A stretch of 64,000 nt of DNA from Brasilonema angustatum HA4187-MV1 (GTDB taxonomy: Bacteria > Cyanobacteriota > Cyanobacteriia > Cyanobacteriales > Nostocaceae): assembly GCA_019359695.1 (NCBI GenBank), contig JAHHGV010000006.1:62001-126000 (forward strand), in the 5' to 3' direction. Of this stretch, positions 26,610 through 35,422 are shown one piece after another. Below the pieces are notes generated by a model. The model was given only the letters and a program-made list of their open reading frames with translations, did not search any database and was not told the origin of the DNA. Made by a program: the position numbers and the translations under genes. Positions within the stretch are counted from its first letter, which is position 1. Each line of letters opens with the position of its first letter.

Positions 26610-29600
26610 TTAGATACGTTTTCCCTGAGACGGCAATGACCAGCTCTTCACCTCACCCAAGGTTACCGGCATCAGAAGTATCACATCAAGGGTAAAGCGG
26701 AAGACCTTGCGCGCTCGACTACCACTTTCCGGGTCGAAGAATTCAAGCTTAACATCCCAACAGTCACTGTTGATGCGACAGAAGGGGCTTTTTTCGACTG
26801 TAATGGTGTCGAGTTGACGACGCTGGGCGATCGCCTGCGCAAAAGTCAAAGCCGCTTGGAAGATGTTGGTAGCAGCGAAGTTGAGGGCGCGATCGCGCGA
26901 AGTCTGCCCCACATTGCGTAAATCGTTGTATACTCGGTTCAGGAAAGCTATCAAAGCCTCTCGCACAACGGGTTCTTGGGCTTCATCCAGCTGACGAGAA
27001 ATTGCCGCCATTGCCGCGTTCACCAGGGAATTTACTTTCCAGCCGTACATTCCCCGTATGTTATCTACCATCACTACAGGCACAACCTGACCTGAGAAGA
27101 GTTCCACTGTGCGCCTGGTTTGTCGGGCGGGGACGCTGATTCGTTCTACAAATTCATCGCTAGCTTCTGGCTCAAGTTGCCCTGCCAACATAAGCAAAAA
27201 CATCTCGTGGACATCCCCGTCTGTTGACTCTAGGGCATAGATCGTGTCTCCATCGAGACTCAAAGTCCAGATTAGGGAAGCGCTTTCATCGGGATTGCGA
27301 TCAAGATGCTCGACCATCTGGCGGGCATCGTAGGGATCTGGCGGAACTATGATGCCGTTGACTTCGACAGGAGCCATGTGTTGTTTGAAACTGTCGCGGC
27401 GGGTTTCATCCCCAAAGTCGTAGCCGATAGTCCCTAGGGCGTAAACGTTGCCAGAGTAGGCGATGCTGGCTTCGACGGTGCTTGTGTTTGCGGGAGCAGC
27501 TGCGGCGGCGGTGACGGATGCCTCGGTTGGTGTGGCAGGAGTGGCGGGTTGCACGGCTGGGCTGGCATCCGTAGCGATCATGGCAGGGGTGATGCTTGCT
27601 GGGGCAACCGTAGCGGTAGGCATGACATATCCAGCACGTTCCGTGCGCGTCACTTGGTCGCCTGCAAAGGAAATGGTGACGGAGGGTTGCCCAAACAGCA
27701 CCATCATTGCGCCGGGGATATTGACAAAGCCGCGTAAACAGCGTTCTGGTTCTTTTACAACACTTGGATCGCACGGAATCGCCGTATTGAGCAGTGCCGT
27801 GCGGACGGCTTCGGCATCTACGGGTTTTCCTTCTTGTAGTTGCAAACTCATCAGTAGCGCGGAAATACCTGTCATCACGGGGGCAGCCATGCTGGTTCCT
27901 GTCTGGCGCACGGGTTTTTCGGTGCAGGGTTGCGCCCCTAGAATATCTTCACCTGGAACGAGGATACCTTCTGCTGTGTTGTTGCCGCCCCAGTTGCTAA
28001 AGTGGGCTGGTGTACCATCGACTTTTGCAGCTCCGACTGCCAAAATTCCTGGTAGCACGGCTGGCAGACACCAGCTTTCGTTTGAATTGTTCCCCGTCGG
28101 TGATACGATCAAGATATTGTTGTCTTGACATTTCTTAATCGCTTGAACAAGGATCTCTTCCCCTTCACTGGTTTGGGTGGGGCGACAAAAAGCACAGTGG
28201 ATAATATTTGCACCCAACTCTAAGGCTAAGTCGAAGGCACGGGCTAAGTTGAGGGGTGACAACATATCGTCATAGTTCACCAAGGCATCATGGGGCATAT
28301 TGATTACCCGACAGTTGGGAGCCAAGCCGAAAACAGGACTATGCTCTTGCCCCACGATGACACTGGTGATAAAGCAAGCATGGTCATTGAGTTCAACCCG
28401 CTTCTTGACATCTTCTGGGAGGGCAGCGTCGAGCGCATCTTCTTTCTCTTTGCCCTTCAGCCCCTTGTCCCGGATTGCTTGGAAGGTGGCGTAATCTTCT
28501 GGGCTGATTGGATCTGCTGGTTCGTGCCAGTAGGGAAAAACTTTGGATACTTCAGCTCCGGCAAAACAGGATAATGTGTGATCTGGGTCGCCGTCTAGAA
28601 TTACAATCGTGATCCGGGGATCGCCGAGGGTTTGGTTGTGGAGTTCAGCTAGTCCGGGGATGCGATCGTCCAAGTCATGGGGGTGGAGTGCCAGCGATAG
28701 TTTGGTTGCAGAACTCTCAACTTCACTGGTTAAAATTGCTGCCGACTCACTTTCAGCCTCAGCGACACTGGATGAATCTAGAGTTTCAGCGATCAACTCT
28801 GAAGGAGCCAAGTCAACAGCCTCAGATCCAGTGTCCTCAACTTGCACCGAGGTATTTTCATGACTTTCCCACACCTCAGCTGGCGGAATTTCTGTTACTA
28901 GCTCAACCGACTCAAGCTGATTTCCCAATACTTCTGTCTCACCAGACTCAGGTTCAGCCTCAACTCCACCTAATTCAGCCTCACTAGCTGAAACCATTGC
29001 CTCAGTCAGCCCTTCTGAGCCATCCACCTCAATCGATTCCAATCCACTTGCTTCGACATTGCGGTTGGGTAATGAACCGAGCGCAAATTCTCCGACAGCC
29101 GACTCTTCCACATAGTCTAGACCCGTCGCCCGACCAAAAGCATCGCTATCCCCAACCCCCAAGGCACAGGGAGCTACACCCATATTGGTAGCTACCAAGT
29201 AAAAGTTTTGCTGTAGCACCCCAACATGCTTAAGTATCAACGCATAAGCGACAGAGCGATACCGACGAAATAGCCGACTAAACCGTGCCGTAATCACCAA
29301 TAGCACTTGTGGACGTGGCTCCACTATATTCTTGACAAGACCATAACCTGATAGAGCTAAAATATCGTTCTTTGATTCGAGTATCTGCTCTAGCTGATGA
29401 TTGAGAGGGTCGTAGTGATACACCCCCTTGTTCAAACCTTGACAATGCAGTACCACTGGATAAATTTCTAATTCATACATTGCCCCGCCACTGGGATAGG
29501 GACGACGGCTCAACTCGCCATAGTCAATATCTGCTTTAAAATTTAGTACTTCTCGCCAATTCTTACCGAACCACTCTTCTATACCAACTAATTCCTTAAC

Positions 29601-30545
29601 ACGAGCAGTACGATACAGTAGTTCGCTTAGTTGCTCAATCGAGATCGGATAGTTATCGTCATATTCTCGAACCGATTCTCGTGCTTCGATCACTTCTGTA
29701 AGTGTGGCATCGTTACACTTCAACGCCCCCAGGTTCGGACGCGGCAGCGGCACAATCCGGTCGCTCATGGGCGGCTTCACCACTAGGAAATCCGACCACT
29801 GCTCAATGTTATGATGTATGACTGGGTAGTCATGGCGACCGTTGCGGTTGCGGCTGTGGAACAGCAGGTTATGAAAGTCCCAAAGCTGAAGCGACGGGGG
29901 TTCAGGGTCAGCCGTCAAAAACCCCGTTGCCCACAACAAATTGAGGAACTGATACGCGGTTTCTGGTCCGAGGTTAGGGAGTGGTGTAAGTGTTGCTAAG
30001 GTTTGGGGCTGGGCGAGTTGAGCCAGGAACGCACTTGCTCGCCAGTCGAGGAGTTTAATCCGAAATTTCGAGAGGGGGGACTCCAGCACCATAGTGCCGT
30101 CGTAGAGATGCTGATAGGCAAAGCGGGAGAGGGTGAGACGGGTTTGTGTTTGGTAAGGTTCGGTTACATTCAACTCGGCAGAATCTACCATCGGGATTGC
30201 CACTGCGAGCGGCAACACAGCGTAATTGAGCCAACCCCGCTCATCCAATTGTTGTAGCGTCAGGGCGAACTGTTCCCCGGCAGGGTGACCATCAAGTTCG
30301 GCTAACCCTTGCACCAGTGATTCGGGGGTGGTGTTACCTACTCTGAGACGATCAAGAGCCATACCCATTCTGGGCGTTGTAGCCAGGGTGAGCAAAGCGG
30401 TCGGATCGGATTCTGCCAAGCGCAGGGTGTAGTAGTCTTCGGTGCTTGTGATTTGGATATCGGGGTTGAGGGAAACAGCGAAGGGGTGATGGCTCATACT
30501 GGTGGACAATGGAAAACGATGATCGGGTGGGTGATTTGATCGCAT
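26610..30545 (-). CDS. patG: Cyanobactin oxidase / macrocyclase protease PatG
   Basis: 1311 residues. (1) Residues about 280-495: SagB/nitroreductase-type thiazoline oxidase, with ARESVREYDD, RRPYPSGGAMYELEIYPV and TGLDYVEESAVGEFALGS. (2) About 495-640: a Glu/Ser-rich acidic linker. (3) About 640-910: subtilisin-family protease with D651 (VILDGDPD), H722 (NDHACF) and S885 (GTSMAAP). Between D651 and H722 there are some 36 more residues than in the PatA of this cluster, fitting the capping insertion of macrocyclases. (4) About 1030-1305: the PatA/PatG-shared C-terminal domain. It should oxidise thiazolines, remove the SYDG follower and close the ring. An ATG at 30497 (MSHHPFAVSL) is an alternative start. 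Confidence 0.95.
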   Translation of the reverse strand: MRSNHPPDHRFPLSTSMSHHPFAVSLNPDIQITSTEDYYTLRLAESDPTALLTLATTPRMGMALDRLRVGNTTPESLVQGLAELDGHPAGEQFALTLQQLDERGWLNYAVLPLAVAIPMVDSAELNVTEPYQTQTRLTLSRFAYQHLYDGTMVLESPLSKFRIKLLDWRASAFLAQLAQPQTLATLTPLPNLGPETAYQFLNLLWATGFLTADPEPPSLQLWDFHNLLFHSRNRNGRHDYPVIHHNIEQWSDFLVVKPPMSDRIVPLPRPNLGALKCNDATLTEVIEARESVREYDDNYPISIEQLSELLYRTARVKELVGIEEWFGKNWREVLNFKADIDYGELSRRPYPSGGAMYELEIYPVVLHCQGLNKGVYHYDPLNHQLEQILESKNDILALSGYGLVKNIVEPRPQVLLVITARFSRLFRRYRSVAYALILKHVGVLQQNFYLVATNMGVAPCALGVGDSDAFGRATGLDYVEESAVGEFALGSLPNRNVEASGLESIEVDGSEGLTEAMVSASEAELGGVEAEPESGETEVLGNQLESVELVTEIPPAEVWESHENTSVQVEDTGSEAVDLAPSELIAETLDSSSVAEAESESAAILTSEVESSATKLSLALHPHDLDDRIPGLAELHNQTLGDPRITIVILDGDPDHTLSCFAGAEVSKVFPYWHEPADPISPEDYATFQAIRDKGLKGKEKEDALDAALPEDVKKRVELNDHACFITSVIVGQEHSPVFGLAPNCRVINMPHDALVNYDDMLSPLNLARAFDLALELGANIIHCAFCRPTQTSEGEEILVQAIKKCQDNNILIVSPTGNNSNESWCLPAVLPGILAVGAAKVDGTPAHFSNWGGNNTAEGILVPGEDILGAQPCTEKPVRQTGTSMAAPVMTGISALLMSLQLQEGKPVDAEAVRTALLNTAIPCDPSVVKEPERCLRGFVNIPGAMMVLFGQPSVTISFAGDQVTRTERAGYVMPTATVAPASITPAMIATDASPAVQPATPATPTEASVTAAAAAPANTSTVEASIAYSGNVYALGTIGYDFGDETRRDSFKQHMAPVEVNGIIVPPDPYDARQMVEHLDRNPDESASLIWTLSLDGDTIYALESTDGDVHEMFLLMLAGQLEPEASDEFVERISVPARQTRRTVELFSGQVVPVVMVDNIRGMYGWKVNSLVNAAMAAISRQLDEAQEPVVREALIAFLNRVYNDLRNVGQTSRDRALNFAATNIFQAALTFAQAIAQRRQLDTITVEKSPFCRINSDCWDVKLEFFDPESGSRARKVFRFTLDVILLMPVTLGEVKSWSLPSQGKRI

Positions 30546-30699
30546 TGCAGAGCAGTAAAATTCTCCAGTATCGTCTGTGGTTTGATGTTAAAAATTGGTC
30601 AGATGCAATCTGGTATTACGTCAAATGTGATGTCAAAATTTTTGAGTTTCTTCAGCTTGTTGATGCGTGATTTGATACACTGATCGAACGCGATGTTAA

Positions 30700-31662
30700 T
30701 TAAATATCGGAGGTTGAAAGAAAGGGCAAAGGTTGACATTGATCGCGTTTATTATAAAAAATACTGAAGTTTTCCAATCGGTCTTTTTCCAATTCTCGCT
30801 CCGTGACATACACACCACCATAAGTGATGCAATCTTGACTCTGACAAAAATTATAAATTCTCTCACCTAAACTGTTGAACGAAAAATTTTTTTGGATGTC
30901 TTTAAGCTCCTCATAATGAAAAACTAGAAGCGGTTCTACATTCTTTTCCTTAGAAAAAATGACTGCCAAAAGAGTCGAGTTTCCGAATATCAAATTAACT
31001 TTTGGTGACAAATTTTTCTGAATGTAATATTTTAAATATTTGCCTCGATCAAATTTAGAGGTTTTATATTGCTCTCCCAAAGAAGCGGCCCAGAACTCAA
31101 CATTAGTGTAGCCATTCAAGAATATATTAAACCCAATTATAATACTACTTTTGAGTAAGACCTGTAGCATTTCAACCGAATAGCTACCACCATCAAGCTT
31201 GATCGCTGTCCTCACTAATTCTTCAGGATCTTCTTCTAGTTCAATGTGTATGTATATTTTTATACAAGAATGCTCCAGTTTCGGTCGCAAATCGATTCCT
31301 ATTGTATTGTTTAATATTTTATGAGAACCCATGTGTTCCGCTACAAACCGATCAAGCAAACCACGATTGAGTCGAATACCTACTTTACTTTCAACTCGAT
31401 CCAAAAATTTTACAGCATTGCTCCAGGAGCTTGGCCATGTATGTTCTTCATTAGAAACTTGAAAGTCAACTGCAAACAACTGGTCTCCTTGAACGTGACA
31501 CATGGGTTCAACACCACAAGAACCTTCTATCTCAAGAACTGCCTCTTCAAAAAGAGGGATAGGAAAAACTGGCTCAACATCAAAAGCTTCTTGATGAGCT
31601 CGCATAAACTGAAGGCGACGCTTTCGTAAGTTGAGCTGTTGAAATGAAGAATTCACAGACAT
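30700..31662 (-). CDS. patF: Cyanobactin prenyltransferase-family protein (PatF/TruF/LynF)
   Basis: 320 residues. It begins with the family N-terminus LNLRKRRLQFMRAHQEAFDV and continues with ALEIEGSCGVE-like and NAVKFLDRVESKVGIRLNRG segments seen in the ABBA-fold cyanobactin prenyltransferases. It ends with ITYGGVYVTERELEKDRLEN. Active members transfer dimethylallyl to Ser, Thr or Tyr oxygen, Trp, or a terminus; PatF of the patellamide pathway has no demonstrated activity. The encoded core here has no Ser, Thr, Tyr or Trp, so activity on the ring is doubtful. It lies between patE and patG on the same strand. Confidence 0.9.
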   Translation of the reverse strand: MSVNSSFQQLNLRKRRLQFMRAHQEAFDVEPVFPIPLFEEAVLEIEGSCGVEPMCHVQGDQLFAVDFQVSNEEHTWPSSWSNAVKFLDRVESKVGIRLNRGLLDRFVAEHMGSHKILNNTIGIDLRPKLEHSCIKIYIHIELEEDPEELVRTAIKLDGGSYSVEMLQVLLKSSIIIGFNIFLNGYTNVEFWAASLGEQYKTSKFDRGKYLKYYIQKNLSPKVNLIFGNSTLLAVIFSKEKNVEPLLVFHYEELKDIQKNFSFNSLGERIYNFCQSQDCITYGGVYVTERELEKDRLENFSIFYNKRDQCQPLPFLSTSDI

Positions 31663-32096
31663 TTTCTTTCTCCTAAATGACAGTTAGCCTCTCCGCCCTA
31701 TTTTAATTCTCAGAGTCAACAGTGCTGGGTCAGCTAATTGCTACTGGAACTTAAACATTTTTGATGGAGAAACAAGCCTCAAACCCATGCAGGGTATGCG
31801 CAATAATACACCAAATGCTCAAAAATAACCCAAACCCAGATATATCAACAAACTAAGCAAAGCAATGTCAAATTCTTTATGTGTATAGGTTTAAGGCTCT
31901 TTTTTAGGTGTTTTTTGGCTAAGTCCCACTAATTGCTGACGGTTGAATGCTTACGAACCAACTTTAACCAAAGGGTATTAACGTGATAAACAAAGTACAT
32001 CCACGCGACGGAGATGAGGAAAATTTCAAAACGCAAGCTCTAGAAAAGATTCTGATTGCTGTCTATCTATCTTTAACCTCATCTCCATCTCGCTAT

Positions 32097-32156
32097 CTAG
32101 CGCGGTGTAGTCTCAAGGCAAAGACGATGAAACGCCATGCTGTTGAGGCACGCTAG
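32097..32156 (-). promoter_or_regulatory. Hairpin directly after patE
   Basis: CTAGCG (32097) pairs with CGCTAG (32151), CTCAA pairs with TTGAG inside it, and GGC with GCC further in, giving a broken stem-loop. It starts 1 nt after the patE stop codon. No T run follows, so it may be an mRNA-stabilising or attenuating structure separating the abundant precursor message from patF/patG. Confidence 0.45.
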
Positions 32157-32157
32157 A

Positions 32158-32406
32158 TTATTCATCACCGTCGTAGGAGCACATGCAGGGGCAAATCGAC
32201 GCACCCACACCGTCGTAGGAGCACATGCAGGGGCAAATCGACGCACCCACACCGTCGTAGGAGCACATGCAGGGGCAAATCGACGCATCCACACCAGCAT
32301 CACCGAGAGCTTCCTCAGAGAGTTCAGCCAAGTGGCTGGGGAGTTGACCGGTGGTGGTGCGGATCACGGGTTTGCCTTGGTTAGGCAGGATGTTCTTTTT
32401 ATCCAT
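32158..32406 (-). CDS. patE: Cyanobactin precursor peptide PatE, three ICPCMC cores
   Basis: 82 residues from MDKKNILPNQGKPVIRTTTG; the ATG is preceded by GAGGA, and an upstream ATG five codons earlier is less likely. The leader (38 residues) contains the heterocyclase recognition helix LAELSEEAL. Three 14-residue cassettes follow: N-side recognition VDAS (first) or VGAS (second, third), core ICPCMC, C-side recognition SYDG. The protein ends DE. The cassettes are identical except for Asp/Gly in the recognition sequence. The core ends in Cys, which as thiazoline is the residue PatG-type macrocyclases accept. Predicted product: cyclo(Ile-Thz-Pro-Thz-Met-Thz). It lies between patD and patF, as in known clusters. 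Confidence 0.97.
   Translation of the reverse strand: MDKKNILPNQGKPVIRTTTGQLPSHLAELSEEALGDAGVDASICPCMCSYDGVGASICPCMCSYDGVGASICPCMCSYDGDE
32167..32292 (-). repeat. Three 42-bp core cassettes of patE
   Basis: Units at 32292-32251, 32250-32209 and 32208-32167. They are identical at DNA level apart from GAT in unit 1 where units 2 and 3 have GGT. This suggests recent amplification or gene conversion. Confidence 0.95.
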
Positions 32407-32542
32407 GAGAATAATCCTCATTGTCTTGATTGGTTTGTTGACCCGTTGGGGTGGGTCAGCCCCCTTCTTCGTTCATGAAAGAAGCCTTGTAGGACGACAT
32501 TTGGCACGTAGCGAAGCCTGTCGCCCGTAAACTTTAAAAGAC

Positions 32543-34870
32543 TTAAAATGGCATCGGACTGGGATTCATCTGCGCCTCAGTAAGCGGTTCATCTAGCCAT
32601 CCCAACTTCACTGGCACCTCATAAAGCCGCCCCAACCCAAACCGTGACCAAAAATGCCGCATTCCTGGCACAGTCACCTTAACCACATTCAGCCCAATAT
32701 CCGGTCGGGTTTGATTCACAACCAAAGTTTCCAAACCCGCTTGTTGGGCAATGTTTACGCAGGTCATGACATCGGTGTAAATGTCATCACTCCAAGGTTT
32801 TGGGTAGTCCTGGGCAGTCTTGAGGGGTTGCGTGGCATCAGGAACGAGATAGGGATGATCCGCCAGCGTAGCTGTGAGTAACCAATTCGTCGCCTCGCTT
32901 TTCAGGTTCTCATCAGATACTTTGTCCAGTTCCAAGCCAATTTGGTTCACCTCAGTGAGGGCGCGGATGATAGCAATGGTTGGATCGAGATGCGCCCCAA
33001 AGCCGAGAATCAGTCGTTCTGAGCTTCCACTTTTCCGATTCGACACACCCACAAAAGCCGGAATGCCCAAGTCGGCTGTCAAATCCAGCACCCACAAATC
33101 TCGGTCATTCTCCCGGTAGAACTGCTGCAACTGGACAAAATACGGCTCATCAAAGCTGGTCAAGTCTACCGCCGGACGGCTCAGGCGGTTGTACCACCAC
33201 AGCGCCACACTATCGCGCTCCACCAGTTCCAGAAAACCTTGCAGGATGGCTTCTTCAAGGGTGTTCCCTGCCGCATTGCCGTTGGAGTCACCTCGGCAGA
33301 AGCGGTGTTCTGGGGGCAAGGGGTAATGGTAGTAGCACAATGCTGTAGGTAAATATTTATGCGTCTGCTCCGTGAGTGACCACACCGGCGTCCAGTCAAT
33401 GGCTTGACTCACATCAAACCGCTGAGGAATCCAATCGTGAGCTACTGTTGCCTGCTCGTTCAGTACCTCGCGATTGGCATACTGCTGATCGCTAAAGCAC
33501 AAACTCCGCTCTGGATGAATTGCCAAGTCCCCTAGTTCCGCCAGGGTTGCCCGTTTACGAGGTTCGTCCCCTTGAAAAATGCCAGAGTAACGTTCCACTG
33601 CCTCACAGAAACCACTCGCCCGAGATTGGCTATCAGTCTTGCCCTTGCCCGAACTCTTGTGTTTCAGGGTATTGCGTAGTCCCCGCAGGGTGGTGGCGCT
33701 ACCGAAGCTATGCCCCGCCCGGTAGGTATGAACCAATGGATTAGCCGGATCAGTGATCCGCACCAGTTCCGTCACCACTCCCGTCACCGGACTAATCAAG
33801 TGCTGGTATTTCTGCAAAGTCTGCTCTGGTGTAGTGGCACGGTGTCCGCCATCATGGGTGAACTCCTTGCGGCGCGATTCTAGCTTCAGCGGTTCAAATC
33901 CCCGCCGCTGCAAAATTCCTGGATCACCACAGGTCGGACATTGCGATCGCTTAATCAAGATATGACTTTTCAAGTCCACAATCGTCTGGTTGAAGGTGAT
34001 AATCTTGCCGTCGAGGGTGGGGAACAGAGCCGTTCCCGCTGCAGTGGCATTGACGTGTTGCTTGACAATCCACTTGGCAATCTCGGTGGCGGCGAACTGT
34101 AGCCCTGTTTGCAAGGTAGACGGCAGCGTCGCCCGTGCCGTGGGCAAGCTGCTCACCCGCCCGCTCTGACCATTGCGCTCTTGTTGAGCTTGTTTTTGAC
34201 GCAAGACCGACGCCTCAACTTCGCGGTTGCCCCGCAGCCGATGGGCAAGACAGTTCCAACACCCTGTCTGTTGGGGAATAAACACAGGTCCCAACCAGAG
34301 GACACTGCCCACCGGCTTGACGAGCAGCCAACTTTGTTGGCACTCCAGAGCCTGCTTATTGATGGATGCTAGTTCGGGCTGCAAATAGTCATCAGTCAAA
34401 ACGATGTTGAGCGCCGCTGAGGAACCCGCGTCTGTGGAGTTTTGCACCGGAATGCCCATGTCCCGCAGGGCAGTTGCCAGGGCAGCAACTGTTACTTCAC
34501 TGATATTCTCGCCCACCGTTGTCAGCGTTACCGGCTGCTTTAGTCCTTGCGCTGCAATAGGGGGTGCAATCCCTAACTCGCTCCAGAATGCCGCTACTTC
34601 CGGGGATAGATCCGGGGCAGCCTCAGTGAGGTAGCCCTTTTCTGCAAGGCGATTGAGCACATAGTCAATATATTCTGCTGGGACTTCCCCATCCAGCTTT
34701 TCGATAATCTGCTCAATAGTGTGTTGCCCATCCAACAGGGGCACAATTTGACAGTAGAGTTGCCCAGTTAGAGCATGGTTAGCCTGTTCACCAAGGAGAT
34801 ACACTTGCTTTGGCTCGATTACCTCTACATGAAAATGGGGCTTAATTTGGAGCAGTGCGGTGGATTGCAT
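32543..34870 (-). CDS. patD: Cyanobactin heterocyclase PatD (E1-like + YcaO cyclodehydratase)
   Basis: 775 residues, the usual size. Residues 1 to about 90 form the leader-binding (RRE) winged helix (QYCQIVPLLDG-like region, then TIEQIIEKLDGEVPAEYIDY). An E1-like part follows with zinc-type cysteines at about C204/C207 (GCWNCLAHRL) and C311/C314 (CPTCGDPG). From about residue 350 there is the ATP-dependent YcaO domain, with ESRRKEFTHDGGH just before and GFCEAVERYSG within it. The C-terminus is Pro-rich (NPSPMPF), like the C-terminal tail that supports the active site in azoline-forming YcaO enzymes. It should convert the Cys residues of the patE cores to thiazolines with ATP. Confidence 0.96.
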   Translation of the reverse strand: MQSTALLQIKPHFHVEVIEPKQVYLLGEQANHALTGQLYCQIVPLLDGQHTIEQIIEKLDGEVPAEYIDYVLNRLAEKGYLTEAAPDLSPEVAAFWSELGIAPPIAAQGLKQPVTLTTVGENISEVTVAALATALRDMGIPVQNSTDAGSSAALNIVLTDDYLQPELASINKQALECQQSWLLVKPVGSVLWLGPVFIPQQTGCWNCLAHRLRGNREVEASVLRQKQAQQERNGQSGRVSSLPTARATLPSTLQTGLQFAATEIAKWIVKQHVNATAAGTALFPTLDGKIITFNQTIVDLKSHILIKRSQCPTCGDPGILQRRGFEPLKLESRRKEFTHDGGHRATTPEQTLQKYQHLISPVTGVVTELVRITDPANPLVHTYRAGHSFGSATTLRGLRNTLKHKSSGKGKTDSQSRASGFCEAVERYSGIFQGDEPRKRATLAELGDLAIHPERSLCFSDQQYANREVLNEQATVAHDWIPQRFDVSQAIDWTPVWSLTEQTHKYLPTALCYYHYPLPPEHRFCRGDSNGNAAGNTLEEAILQGFLELVERDSVALWWYNRLSRPAVDLTSFDEPYFVQLQQFYRENDRDLWVLDLTADLGIPAFVGVSNRKSGSSERLILGFGAHLDPTIAIIRALTEVNQIGLELDKVSDENLKSEATNWLLTATLADHPYLVPDATQPLKTAQDYPKPWSDDIYTDVMTCVNIAQQAGLETLVVNQTRPDIGLNVVKVTVPGMRHFWSRFGLGRLYEVPVKLGWLDEPLTEAQMNPSPMPF

Positions 34871-34987
34871 AGAACAAACAGTGGATCATTAAATGGACGA
34901 GAACAAGACAGGCTAGAAGTCAGAGAAAATGTATCTAAATGAGTATTGACAAAAATATTTGTTAAGAAATAAACGAGAGAATCAGCA

Positions 34988-35240
34988 TTAATATGGTTCG
35001 GTTAAGATCCCCCCGCCTGCGGCGACCCCCTTAAAAAGGGGGTAAAAGAGGGTTAGCCAAAAACCTTAAATTTTGTAGGTTGGGGAGGACAGTGCCGGGG
35101 TGAGGCAGCGCGGTCTTGGGGGTTCCCCCCGTTGTAGCACCTGGCGTTTTCCCTCCGTAGGTGTCTGGCGTTTGAGGAACGAAACCCAACATTTTCGCGA
35201 CTTTGTTGGGTTTCACTACGTTCAACCCAACCTACAATTC
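34988..35240. repeat. Dispersed repeats in the patC-patD spacer
   Basis: The 550-bp spacer (34871-35422) has CCCCCTTAAAAAGGGGGT, a TGTAGGTTGGGG...CCCAACCTAC inverted pair and a composite-repeat fragment (CCTCCGTAGGTGTCTGGCG). No precursor-like open frame is seen in it. Confidence 0.6.
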
Positions 35241-35422
35241 TCCTTAACAGCAACCGTATTGTTATTTAAATTGATTTTCCCAGGATGGAAGTGATGCCTA
35301 CAGCAAGGCGCAAGACATCTACGCCTAATCATCGTCAAGAGGTAAGCGTTAATGCAATTATTGTGGAATTTCTTGACACTCAAGTGTTCTTATTGACAAA
35401 AAGGCTTACCCTGAGCTAGAGG

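Noticed and set aside
27463-28128. Long plus-strand frame (221 codons) inside patG
   Set aside because: It is an antisense shadow of patG; the minus strand carries catalytic motifs.
32167-32292. Possible CRISPR array at the 42-bp repeats
   Set aside because: The repeats are the core cassettes of the patE gene, without spacers.
32097-32303. Second small ORF (68 codons) on the patE strand, with repeats of RRFAPACAPTT type
   Set aside because: It is the patE repeat read in another frame; the DNA repeat alone explains its regularity.
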